DNA of 64,000 bases from Fen-330 sp050008465 (lineage in GTDB: Bacteria > Acidobacteriota > Terriglobia > Bryobacterales > Bryobacteraceae). Both the position numbers and the translations under genes were made by a program. A model generated the notes under the pieces. That model made no database searches, had not been told where the DNA came from, and saw nothing but the letters and a program-made list of their open reading frames with translations. Numbering within the stretch: position 1 is the first letter of the stretch; each line of letters begins with the position of its first letter. Shown here one piece after another: positions 16,194-24,787 of the stretch. Where the stretch lies: contig JBEKMO010000019.1 in NCBI GenBank assembly GCA_050008465.1, positions 3,110 to 67,109 on the forward strand, given 5' to 3'.

Positions 16194-19100
16194 TTAGTCC
16201 AACGAGCGGCGCCTCACCGTGTATTCGGTATCCGCGAGGACCCGGTCAAACTCCGGTATCATCCCTTTGTCGGAACACGACCGCAGAACACGGAATGCCG
16301 TTCGCAGGCCTTTTTGACGAATCATTGTCGCCGCTATTTGGAACCGTTCTTTTGTGAGTGACGACATCAGCCACTGCTCCAACAGCGCAAGCCAGCGCTC
16401 CGAGCTCACTCTACGCTGAGTCAGTCGGTCGAGCCAAAACCACACGCCCCCGGCCAACCGTCGCTGCTCCATCCGTTCGAAATCGTCGAGTTCTGAAAGT
16501 AGGTCCTGATCGGACGGGAACCAGTGTCTTTGTGCGCGGATGACGTGCCGCGACCCATCCGTTTCCTGCACGTTTTCGAATTCGAGTCGCCGCAAGCACT
16601 CGGGTCGTAGATGCTCGATGGCCCAAGTCCAGTAGTTGTGCTCGCTGCAGAATTCCACCATCTCCCAAATGCAGAGAGGATCCAGGCGATCCAAGTAAGG
16701 CCGCAGAGACTCCAGATGCTCCAGCCTAAGTCTTTCAGAAAGACCCAGTGTTTTGAAGCCGAAAAAGCTGTCAATGTGGCGGAAGGGTTCCTGCTCCGCC
16801 GCAACCACCTGGAGAGATTCCCTGGCAAGGGTCCTGGTTTCGTCAGTGCCAAGGTATAACGCCACCTGGATGAACAAAGGGCTGAGCCGCAGGTTGCTCC
16901 AGTGCCTTAGGAGCAGTTTCTGAGCGTCGTCACTTGGGATGTCCCGTAGCACGTGCGCCAGATTGTAGTTCAGGTCGTTCCATGCCTTCTCCCCCGGCGC
17001 CGGGGGGCCGATTCTTCCGAGCCAGAGCTCGACGTCGCTCTCGAGCTCTTTGCACCAGATCGGTGGGACTACAGGGAGCCATCTGGCGGTGTGTCTCAGT
17101 CGGGCGGCCACTTCGGGCACGGTTTCAGCGTCTCCATGAGCTGCTCGCAGCCAGACCGTTGTGTCTCCCGATGGCGCGTTCCTGGCCAGGAGTGACCGAT
17201 CAGCGAAAGGGTCAGGGCCACAGCGGACCCAGACCGAGAAGGCAAAGGTCCTGAGCCAGTCTGGGCTGCTCTCACTGGTCCAAAGAGATTTCAACTCATC
17301 GAGTGAGGCAGCGGACAATGGACGCCCCTCCTCGCGCTTGCGCCTTGTCCATTGGTCTGGCCACATCATGGCGAACGGAGAAAATGCGCCAGACTGCTCT
17401 GCCTGGTGCTTGCTCCACGCGAGTTTTCGGACCACGTACCCAATTGCCACCGGATGATCGACTTTCTCCACCAGCGCCATGACGATCCATTCATAATCCC
17501 GCTGCGCTGATCCGAGGGCGACCAAGTAGGACAGGACTGGCTCGCTTATCCCATGGCGAGATGCAAACGCCAGTTCCTCCAGAAGGCTTGAACGCGCGCT
17601 AGTCCCGCTAGAGCCCTGATCATCCGGTATTTCCAGAATCGTTGGCATTATTGAGCCCAAGACTGCGGCCGGAGAGCTCTCGGCACACCTGAGTGCGGCC
17701 CAGAGTGCTTGGAGTAATACAGCAGGTTTGTCCGCGGCACCTTCCCATGCGATCTTTACAGATGCAGCCAGATCGCTGTCAGCAACATACCCGGCCAAGG
17801 AGAATGCTCCACGACGAAGCTGGTCGTCGAGGTTCTTCGCGGTGAAAATCGTCTTCAAGCCCGCTACAAGCTTGCCTCGATGGAGACTCTTCGCTTGTTC
17901 GATCAAAGACTCAAGCCAGAGGAAGTGCACAGCGGGAAAGAACTTCCGGGATAGCGCCTTCGCGCCAGCAACTGGGTCACCGTTCCGAAGCCGAGCCTGC
18001 CACACTCTTTCACACTCCGGTGCGCCGCTGGTGATTCTGAGTACATGCGGCGATTGAGTCTCAACGAGTGTACTGAGGGCGTCGTCTCGTATAGACTCCG
18101 GCGCTGTTCCGCACTGGGCCAGCCAGGCACAGGCTCGGTCAAGGACTCGGCCACCGGCCGTCGTGGACAGGAACGGAATGGCGGATACCGATGCAACGGG
18201 CACCCGCTCCATCACCCAATCCAGCACAGCGTCCGATGGCCGCATAAAACCGAGCGATCGGCCGACAATCGGGACGAAGAACGGGTCCGAGACGAACTCT
18301 CGATCCGCATCGGAACCCTGCAAAATCTCGACGGTGGCGCGAGATAAGCAGTGCTCCAAGATGCGGTCATGCCGGAATTCAAACCGTTCGACTCCTTCGC
18401 GGCTCGCGATGCGGCACACGTGCTCCTGTGCAGCTAGGCGGCCCAAAGCGCCGAGGTTCGCAGCTCTGCCGGCGAACCACGCCTGCAATTCAGCCCATTG
18501 TGGGTATAGCGATTTCCGGCGGATCATCTCCCGTGCGAGGGAGGTCAGAACGGACAGGTATTCGGCAGTGGAGGTGTGGGTCTGCTGGGAGAGTTCGCTC
18601 ACTGTACTTTCGATGAAGCTTCCAATGACATCTTCCGCCAAGACCCTTGGGATAGATTCCGGGCGATCGCGGAACAGACGTCCGAACAAACCCAGCAGGA
18701 TCGCGTCATCTCTCATTTGTCCAGCCAGCTCCTGAAGCTCACCCTCGCTGAAGCCGGCTGCACGCTCTCGCAATGACGCCTTCAGACAGTTCACGGCTTC
18801 GGGTCGCTGAAGTGCTCCGACAGTGTGCACCCGCAGCCAGCTCTCCCCACGCAATCTAGATCCCACTGCATGCCAGTGGCGATCCCACAACGGGCACACC
18901 ACTCGGACTGAGCTTCGTGGCCGTCCGGTGCCACCCTCCTCGCTCGCCGATAGTCGACACCAGCCTGTAATTCTGGATAGGACTGTCGGCGTCGCTCTTG
19001 AACGGTTGATGTCATCGACAACCAGGAGCAGAAACCCGTCTGACGTGGCCAACTCCAACACTCTATGGCCTTCCCCTTTGCCGATCCTGGGATGTAGCGC

Positions 19101-19955
19101 ACGAAGCGCTTCCTCTAACGCGTCCGGCAGGGACATCGTCTGTTCTGCGACCTGTCCTGGAAGCCACAGAGCTAAGCCGCCCCCAGCAAGATGCCGTCGC
19201 ATCATATCCTGTCCAATCACGGTCTTGCCGGCACCTGAAGGCCCTACCAGGAGATGCAACGATGTGGAGCGGTCTCGAAGGGCGTCGTAGGCGGCATTGC
19301 CAGCACTGGTAGGAACGATCTCCTCGCTCTCGTAAAGCGACAGTTCGGCACAATAGTTGCGGAGGCTCTGGTGCCCGAGCTCCTGAAGAAGCGATCTCGA
19401 GACTTGATCCGCTTCGACCCCAAGGAACTGCTGTCGGAGCCACTGTCCTTCGGGTTTCGTGTCAAGGAAGTCCCTCAGTTGGGATTGTTCAAGGAAGCGG
19501 GCATCAATGTCCAGCCCGTGAGCCTTGGCATAAACGGCGCGCATTATGTCCAGATCAAGACGTCGGTTCGTGCACAGGTACACAATGAAGCGGGCGGTCA
19601 CGTCGTTCTGCCGGATCACAGACGCTTCCCTGGCAGCCTTGACCAGGTCGCCATCAGTTGCCCCGGCCGCTCTCGTTGTCGTTTCGTTCGCTCCCGCCGC
19701 GGCGTCCAAAAGCCATTTGCGCTCCAAAGTCCCAGAGCCACCGGTAGTGAATGCAGTCATAACGTATAGCGGTGGAACGCTGCCGGGGACGCGCGAGAAG
19801 CCGTCGACCGGGTTTGGTATCGTCTTCCCAGCGGCATTCACTCCGAGATGAACTAAGGCTTTGCACTCAGGATGCAGTTCCCTGAGTACACGAGTAGCGA
19901 GGATCTCGAACCTGCCGACGTCTGTCATGCCTTCCAGCGCTTCCGCAGTAGTCAT
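16194..19955 (-). CDS. STAND-type NTPase with nuclease-like N-terminus; candidate anti-phage defence protein
   Basis: 1253 aa. Residues ~10-190 resemble a PD-(D/E)xK-like domain: E17 in the first helix (RFEILATRVL), D51 in PVDGFSRV and E78-R-K80 in GTLERKWLLD. A P-loop NTPase follows, with Walker A GPSGAGKT (238-245) and Walker B LLLVVDDINRS (309-319). The remaining ~800 residues are alpha-helical, repeat-like and without recognised domains, as in the sensor regions of Avs-like STAND proteins. By eye it is less GC3-biased than its neighbours, which suggests transfer. It stands alone, with a 7-bp inverted repeat (16129-16135, 16144-16150) beyond its stop. Defence function is inferred from architecture only. 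Confidence 0.75.
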   Translation of the reverse strand: MTTAEALEGMTDVGRFEILATRVLRELHPECKALVHLGVNAAGKTIPNPVDGFSRVPGSVPPLYVMTAFTTGGSGTLERKWLLDAAAGANETTTRAAGATDGDLVKAAREASVIRQNDVTARFIVYLCTNRRLDLDIMRAVYAKAHGLDIDARFLEQSQLRDFLDTKPEGQWLRQQFLGVEADQVSRSLLQELGHQSLRNYCAELSLYESEEIVPTSAGNAAYDALRDRSTSLHLLVGPSGAGKTVIGQDMMRRHLAGGGLALWLPGQVAEQTMSLPDALEEALRALHPRIGKGEGHRVLELATSDGFLLLVVDDINRSRATPTVLSRITGWCRLSASEEGGTGRPRSSVRVVCPLWDRHWHAVGSRLRGESWLRVHTVGALQRPEAVNCLKASLRERAAGFSEGELQELAGQMRDDAILLGLFGRLFRDRPESIPRVLAEDVIGSFIESTVSELSQQTHTSTAEYLSVLTSLAREMIRRKSLYPQWAELQAWFAGRAANLGALGRLAAQEHVCRIASREGVERFEFRHDRILEHCLSRATVEILQGSDADREFVSDPFFVPIVGRSLGFMRPSDAVLDWVMERVPVASVSAIPFLSTTAGGRVLDRACAWLAQCGTAPESIRDDALSTLVETQSPHVLRITSGAPECERVWQARLRNGDPVAGAKALSRKFFPAVHFLWLESLIEQAKSLHRGKLVAGLKTIFTAKNLDDQLRRGAFSLAGYVADSDLAASVKIAWEGAADKPAVLLQALWAALRCAESSPAAVLGSIMPTILEIPDDQGSSGTSARSSLLEELAFASRHGISEPVLSYLVALGSAQRDYEWIVMALVEKVDHPVAIGYVVRKLAWSKHQAEQSGAFSPFAMMWPDQWTRRKREEGRPLSAASLDELKSLWTSESSPDWLRTFAFSVWVRCGPDPFADRSLLARNAPSGDTTVWLRAAHGDAETVPEVAARLRHTARWLPVVPPIWCKELESDVELWLGRIGPPAPGEKAWNDLNYNLAHVLRDIPSDDAQKLLLRHWSNLRLSPLFIQVALYLGTDETRTLARESLQVVAAEQEPFRHIDSFFGFKTLGLSERLRLEHLESLRPYLDRLDPLCIWEMVEFCSEHNYWTWAIEHLRPECLRRLEFENVQETDGSRHVIRAQRHWFPSDQDLLSELDDFERMEQRRLAGGVWFWLDRLTQRRVSSERWLALLEQWLMSSLTKERFQIAATMIRQKGLRTAFRVLRSCSDKGMIPEFDRVLADTEYTVRRRSLD

Positions 19956-20287
19956 CGACCTTGCCTGATGACCAGCGTAGCGGATTCATAGTCACTCCAC
20001 GAGACCGAGCGAGGCCCCGAACAGCCATCGGCCTTTTCCCCACCAGATTGCCACGGGGCGCACCGTCGGACAAGAAGAGCGGCGGTCATCAGATTCACTC
20101 CCCCAGGAGTCCGCACGTCGCTGACAGCGCTGGCAGCGACCTGGCCTGGCCCGGAAGGCCCGCAAGCGGGCGCCGGCGCCTATGCAGTTTGACGCTGTCA
20201 GCGGCCGCATCCGACGGCGACGGCACACATAGGTTTTTGAGACAGCGGCAAGACAGGAACCTGCCCCGCTTCGGCCGCCACCTGGCC
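19956..20287. other. Non-coding region with palindromes between defence-like gene and ADOP permease
   Basis: 332 bp without a gene that I can support. It holds a 24-bp near-perfect palindrome (20117-20140), a GCCCGC-AA-GCGGGC hairpin (20158-20171) and an 11-base sequence at 20193-20203 that is the exact reverse complement of 20119-20129. No tRNA gene or obvious attachment site was found here. It must contain the promoter of the STAND gene on the minus strand. Confidence 0.6.
20117..20140. repeat. 24-bp near-perfect palindrome
   Basis: Eleven of twelve base pairs match around the central CAGCGCTG. The core CGCTGACAGCG (20119-20129) recurs in inverted orientation at 20193-20203 as CGCTGTCAGCG. 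It lies 148 bp beyond the ADOP stop codon and 162 bp upstream of the STAND gene start, so it could be an operator for the latter or part of a terminator for the former. Confidence 0.45.
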
Positions 20288-22768
20288 TCACTCGTACCGC
20301 AGCGCGCGCATCGGGTCCAGCCGCGCAGCACGCCGGGCGGGAATGTAGCAGGCCAGCAGTGTGACCATGAACAGCAGCGCCGCTGTGGCCGCGAAGATCG
20401 CTGGGTCGCGCGGCTGGACTTCGTGCAGCAGGCTCTCCATCACGCGGCCGGCGGCGAATGCACCGGCGATGCCCAGGGCGAAGCCGGCGAACGCTAGCAG
20501 CATGCCCTGGCGCAACACATCCCCCAGCACGCGCGCCCGGCTCGCACCGAGCGACATGCGGATGCCGATTTCGCGGGTCCGCTGCGTCACCATGTAGGAC
20601 AACACGCCGTAGATTCCGACCGCGGCCAGCAACGCGGCCAACGCCGCAAAAGAGCCCACCAGCGAGCTCAGGAAGCGCTGGCCCCGGGAGTTGTCGTCCA
20701 CCACGTCCTCCATGGTCCGCTCGCGGTAAAGCGCCAGGCCGGAATCGATCCGGGTCAGCGCGCGCCGCACTGCCGGCGACACGCTGGACGGCGGCACGGA
20801 GGTGTGGAGCGTGAGAAAGACGCGGCGCGGGGCGTAGAGCGAATCGTACGCCTCCGGCCGGGGTTTCTCGGTGAGGCCCCATTGCCGGACGTCGCCCACA
20901 ACCCCGATCACCTGGCGCCAGGGGCCGTTTTCATCGCCGCCGCCGCCCGAGAACATCCGGCCCACAGGGTCCTCGTTCGGCCAGCAGTAGCGGGCCATGG
21001 TCGCGTTGATCACGGTCGCGTATACCATGAGGGTGCGCTGGTCGGCGGGGAGCTGTGTCCCTTTCTCCCAGGCCTCGCGCCCGCGCGCGTCCAACTCCAT
21101 GGCGTGCTGAGTGTCCGCGGGCGTGGGCAGCCGCCCTTTGAGCAGCGGGATTCCCATGGTGCGGAAGTACTCCGGGGTCACCGTGTGGTATTCCACCAGC
21201 GGTCCACTCATGCGTTCCGATACCCGTCCGCGGATCTGGACATAGTAGTTGCTGCCGCCTTCCAGCGGCAGGCGGTCGCTGAGAGAGGCCGTGCCGACTC
21301 CGGGGATCTGCCGCGCCTCCTCCAGCAGGCGCTGCGCGAAACCAGCGCGCTGCGGGTCCGTTCTGTAAGTGGTTTCGGGGAGTTGGATCGCCCCCGTCCA
21401 GACGCCCTCCCGCCGTACGCCGATTTCCACGCTGCGCACGCGAGCGAAATCCTTGAGCAGCAGGCCGGCGGAGATCAGCAGAAGCATCGAGAGCGCGATC
21501 TCTCCCGCCACTAGCGCACTGCTGAGGAGCCGCCGCCGGCGCCCGGGGCTGACGGAGCTTCCGGCACCGCCCTTGAGTTCCTCGAACAGATCGGTACGCG
21601 AGGTCTGGAGCGCGGGAGCGAGCCCGAACAGCACGCCCGTCACCACGGCCAGCGCAAAGGTGAATGCCAGCACGGATCCATTCAACTGGATCAGGTTGAA
21701 ATCCGGCAGCGTGAAGCTCTTGAATTTGGGCAGCAGGGCGACCAGCCCCCCGCCCAGCAGCAGGCCCAGCACGCCGCCCACCAGCGAAAGGAGCAGGCTC
21801 TCGGTGAGCAGTTGCCGCAGCAGGCGGAGCCGGGACGCGCCCAGCGAGCTCCGCACCGCCATTTCCTTCTGCCGCGCTACGGCTCTCGATAGCAGGAGGT
21901 TGGCGATGTTCGCGCAGGCAATCAGCAGTACCAGCCCCACGGCCGAGAGCATCATCACCAGCGAATTGCTGGACTTGCCCACCAGGTCCTCCTGGAGAGG
22001 CACCACCACGGCTCCCACTTTATGATTGGTGTTAGGGAATGCCGTTTCCAGCCGCGCCGCGATGACTGCCACGTCCGCGTGAGCCTTCTGAGGCGTGACC
22101 CCGGGCTTCAGCCTGCCGATGGCGTTGTACGAGTGACTGCCGCGCTCGCCCAGGCCCCTGCCCGACATGTCCAGCGGCGTCCACAGTTGCGCCTGGAAGG
22201 GGAAGTTGAAGCCGGCCGGCATCACCCCGATGACGGTGTGCTTCCGCGCGTTCAACTCCAGCGACTGCCCCACGGCTTTCGGGTCTCCGCCGAAACGGCT
22301 TTGCCAGAGGGCGTAGCCGAGGATCACCACGTCATCCTTGCCCGGTTGATCCTCGCCCGGCGCCCAGGCTCGGCCCAGGATGGGATTCACGCCCAGCAGG
22401 GAAAAGAAATTGGCCTCAGTCGGGACGCTCCGGACAATGTCCGCCCGCCCCTTGTCGCTGAGGTTCATGTCGCTCGGCCAAAAGAACAGGGTCATGTCGG
22501 AAAACGTGCTGTTCTGCGTCTTCCAGTCGATGAAATCCGGCCCGGTGAAGGGATACTTGCCGGGCGCGGCCTCGGTTTCGTAAAGCCGGACCAGGCGGTC
22601 CGGATTGCGATAGGGGAGCGAGCGCAGCAAGACGGCATCGATGATGCTGAAGATGGCGGTGTTGGCCCCAATGCCGACGGCCAGGGTCAGGATGGCGACC
22701 GCCGCGAATCCACGCGACTTGAGCAGGGTCCGGACGGCGTACCGCAGGTCTTGAACTAAGGTTCGCAT
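20288..22768 (-). CDS. ADOP-type ABC permease (MacB/FtsX family)
   Basis: 826 aa. The ATG at 22768 gives the standard start MRTLVQDLRYAVRTLLKSRGF; the frame is open further upstream but those residues are not conserved-looking. The layout is the duplicated one: helix near 20-40, a MacB periplasmic domain, FtsX helices (LLIACANIANLLLSRAVARQKEMAVRSSLGASR), a second transmembrane/periplasmic unit and a final FtsX domain (SYMVTQRTREIGIRMSLGASR). Such acidobacterial duplicated orphan permeases usually lack their own ATPase gene nearby, as here. Transport or mechanotransmission of macrolides, lipoproteins or peptides is possible; the substrate is unknown. Confidence 0.92.
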   Translation of the reverse strand: MRTLVQDLRYAVRTLLKSRGFAAVAILTLAVGIGANTAIFSIIDAVLLRSLPYRNPDRLVRLYETEAAPGKYPFTGPDFIDWKTQNSTFSDMTLFFWPSDMNLSDKGRADIVRSVPTEANFFSLLGVNPILGRAWAPGEDQPGKDDVVILGYALWQSRFGGDPKAVGQSLELNARKHTVIGVMPAGFNFPFQAQLWTPLDMSGRGLGERGSHSYNAIGRLKPGVTPQKAHADVAVIAARLETAFPNTNHKVGAVVVPLQEDLVGKSSNSLVMMLSAVGLVLLIACANIANLLLSRAVARQKEMAVRSSLGASRLRLLRQLLTESLLLSLVGGVLGLLLGGGLVALLPKFKSFTLPDFNLIQLNGSVLAFTFALAVVTGVLFGLAPALQTSRTDLFEELKGGAGSSVSPGRRRRLLSSALVAGEIALSMLLLISAGLLLKDFARVRSVEIGVRREGVWTGAIQLPETTYRTDPQRAGFAQRLLEEARQIPGVGTASLSDRLPLEGGSNYYVQIRGRVSERMSGPLVEYHTVTPEYFRTMGIPLLKGRLPTPADTQHAMELDARGREAWEKGTQLPADQRTLMVYATVINATMARYCWPNEDPVGRMFSGGGGDENGPWRQVIGVVGDVRQWGLTEKPRPEAYDSLYAPRRVFLTLHTSVPPSSVSPAVRRALTRIDSGLALYRERTMEDVVDDNSRGQRFLSSLVGSFAALAALLAAVGIYGVLSYMVTQRTREIGIRMSLGASRARVLGDVLRQGMLLAFAGFALGIAGAFAAGRVMESLLHEVQPRDPAIFAATAALLFMVTLLACYIPARRAARLDPMRALRYE

Positions 22769-22915
22769 GAGTTCACCGTAAATACGCGCAGAGCGCAGTC
22801 GTTGTTCCCTAACGAATGTTATACGTCGGAACTCGCGAATCGTTTCGCGGGGCAGGCCGATTTCGCCTGTCTGGTGGCGAGTGAGGGCATGGATCAACCT
22901 TAGTAGGGCGCGCCC

Positions 22916-23272
22916 TCACCTGGCCGGACCGCGGAGGTAGGCGTCGTCGCCGCGCTGCCAGTCCTCGCGCGGGGGCGAGAACAGGTCGATGGCGGCGCTG
23001 TCTTCCAGCGCCTCGACGCCGTGCGGGACGTCCGGCTCGAGCGCCAGCATCTGGCCCGCCTCCAGCATCACCTCGCGGCCGTCGATCCGGAACCGCAGCC
23101 GGCCCCGCTCCAGCAGCGTGATCTGCTCGTTCATGTGACGGTGCTCGGGAACCACCGCGCCCTTCGAAAGCTGAATGCGGGCCACGGTCATCTTCTGGCC
23201 GTGGATCACCTGGCGCCGGAACAGCGGGTTCAACTGTTCCTTCTCGATTCCTTCCCAACTGTAGAGTTTCAT
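22916..23272 (-). CDS. Cupin domain protein
   Basis: 118 aa single-domain cupin. Motif 1 is seen in GAVVPEHRHMNEQITLLERGRLRF (His residues and Glu as likely metal ligands) and motif 2 in MLALEPDVPHGVEALED. The N-terminus MKLYSWEGIEKEQLNPLFRRQVIHG is typical of small cupins fused to no other domain. Such proteins bind a metal and act as isomerases, dioxygenases or ligand sensors; which applies here is not visible. It is divergent from rmlA, with a palindromic repeat in between. Confidence 0.8.
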   Translation of the reverse strand: MKLYSWEGIEKEQLNPLFRRQVIHGQKMTVARIQLSKGAVVPEHRHMNEQITLLERGRLRFRIDGREVMLEAGQMLALEPDVPHGVEALEDSAAIDLFSPPREDWQRGDDAYLRGPAR

Positions 23273-23318
23273 GGAAGCGACGATTGTAGCATCGGCGCCG
23301 GGAACGCTGAGAGGCGCC

Positions 23319-23386
23319 GCTCCCTGACGGTCGCGGTTCGGTGCTGTGGGGCGCGATGCAGCACGGAACCACGAGCGTCAGCGAGT
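23319..23386. repeat. Intergenic palindromic element related to the one inside the GT-methyltransferase gene
   Basis: 28-nt arms 23319-23346 and 23359-23386 around a 12-base loop, matching at 23 of 28 positions. It lies between the divergent cupin and rmlA genes. Its left arm shares 20 of 24 bases (CGCTCCCT...GGTCGCGG...TCGG) with the arm at 6365-6388. The same family of palindrome thus occurs both intergenically and inside a coding region. Confidence 0.65.
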
Positions 23387-23444
23387 GGTCCCACCCGGCT
23401 GGCCGCGGCCCGCTGCCGGCCGCCGTTGTATCATTGAATACATC

Positions 23445-24206
23445 ATGAAGGGCGTCGTGCTCGCGGGCGGAACAGGCAGCCGGCTGTTTCCGCTGACCAA
23501 GATCACCAACAAGCACCTGCTGCCGATCTATGACAAGCCGATGGTGTACTACCCCATCCAGACCCTGGTGGACGCGGGGATTCGCGACATCATGATCGTC
23601 ACCGGCGGCAGGAACGCGGGCGATTTTCTCCGCCTGTTGGGCAATGGCAAGGAGTTCGGGCTGGCGCATCTGAACTACGCCTACCAGGAAGGGGAGGGCG
23701 GGATTGCCGAGGCGCTGGCGCTGGCCGAGCATTTCGCCGACGGGCACGAGATCTGCGTCATCCTGGGCGACAATCTCATCGAAGGCACCATCCGTCATGC
23801 CATGGAGGATTTCGCCGGGCAGCAGCGCGGCGCGCGCATCCTGCTCAAGGAGGTGCCGGACGCCGAGCGCTTCGGCGTGGCGGAGATCCGAGGGGACCGC
23901 ATCGTGGGCATCGAGGAGAAACCGCGACAGCCGAAATCGAACTACGCGGTGACGGGAGTCTACCTGTACGACGCCACGGTGTTCGAGAAGATCCGCACGC
24001 TGGTGCCCTCCGCGCGCGGGGAACTGGAGATCACCGACGTCAACAACGCTTACATCCGCGAGGGCACGATGACATTCTCGTACCTGGAGGGCTGGTGGAC
24101 CGACGCCGGCACCTTCGAATCGCTGCTGCGCGCGGGCAATCTGGTGGCCCGGACGCGCCCGACGGAGGCTCCTCCGGCGCAACCCGCCAAGGCCGGGGTG
24201 CGATGA
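23445..24206 (+). CDS. rmlA: Sugar-phosphate nucleotidyltransferase, glucose-1-phosphate thymidylyltransferase type
   Basis: 253 aa. The nucleotide-binding signature LAGGTGSRLFPLTKITNKHLLP and YDKPMVYYPIQTLVDAGI is at the N-terminus, followed by the metal/sugar motif VILGDNL and the EEKP segment (GIEEKPRQPKSNYAVTGVYLYD). It makes dTDP-glucose from dTTP and glucose-1-phosphate, the first step to dTDP-rhamnose and related deoxysugars. It is shorter than E. coli RmlA (about 290 aa), matching the short bacterial/archaeal type. The stop overlaps the next gene (ATGA). Related uridylyl- or cytidylyltransferase activity cannot be excluded. Confidence 0.85.
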   Translation: MKGVVLAGGTGSRLFPLTKITNKHLLPIYDKPMVYYPIQTLVDAGIRDIMIVTGGRNAGDFLRLLGNGKEFGLAHLNYAYQEGEGGIAEALALAEHFADGHEICVILGDNLIEGTIRHAMEDFAGQQRGARILLKEVPDAERFGVAEIRGDRIVGIEEKPRQPKSNYAVTGVYLYDATVFEKIRTLVPSARGELEITDVNNAYIREGTMTFSYLEGWWTDAGTFESLLRAGNLVARTRPTEAPPAQPAKAGVR

Positions 24207-24787
24207 TGTCAACTCAGGCGACCGTCAAGTCGACCGGTGTGCGGATCGCCGCGGGCGAGGGGCTCGAGCTGGCCTACCCGCAGTGCGAGAAAGGGATCGG
24301 CGCGGTGATCCAGGCTCCGGACTCGCCGCACCTGATCGCGGGGGTGCGGGTACGGCCGTATTCCATCTATGCCGACGACCGGGGCTACTTCCTGGAGGTG
24401 GTGCGCACGGGCCGGGACCTGGTGGCGCAGTACGCCCGCGCCCAGGTGGCCACCGCCGTCGGCTACCCGGGGACGATCAAGGGGTTCCACTACCACCTGC
24501 GGCAGCACGACTGCTGGACCGCGGTGGCGGGCATGCTGCAAGTGGCGCTGGCCGACCTGCGGCAGGGTTCGCCAACCTTCGGTGCGCGCAACACGCTGTA
24601 CCTGGGAACGCTGCGCCCGTGGCAAATCCTGATTCCGCCGGGCGTCGGCCACGGCTACAAGATCATCGGCCGGGATCCGGCGGTCCTGGTCTACGTGACC
24701 GACCAGTTCTACGACCCGGCTGACGAAGGCCGCCTGGCCTTCGACGATCCGTACATCAACTACGATTGGGAGACCCAGCATAAGTGA
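24203..24787 (+). CDS. rmlC: dTDP-4-dehydrorhamnose 3,5-epimerase family protein
   Basis: 194 aa. An N-terminal extension of about 30 residues precedes the RmlC cupin: DDRGYFLEVVR, TIKGFHYHLRQHDCWTAVAGMLQVALADLR and PPGVGHGYKII. The HYH motif corresponds to the RmlC active-site His region, and the GVGHG loop is conserved. The enzyme would epimerise C3 and C5 of dTDP-4-keto-6-deoxyglucose. The sequence departs from canonical RmlC after the first His, so a C3-only epimerase or an isomerase is possible. Overlaps rmlA (ATGA) and rmlB (GTGA). Confidence 0.75.
   Translation: MMSTQATVKSTGVRIAAGEGLELAYPQCEKGIGAVIQAPDSPHLIAGVRVRPYSIYADDRGYFLEVVRTGRDLVAQYARAQVATAVGYPGTIKGFHYHLRQHDCWTAVAGMLQVALADLRQGSPTFGARNTLYLGTLRPWQILIPPGVGHGYKIIGRDPAVLVYVTDQFYDPADEGRLAFDDPYINYDWETQHK

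Noticed and set aside
22809..24212. 467-codon minus-strand frame opposite rmlA
   Set aside because: Shadow of a confirmed gene and the cupin; no motif or start supports it.
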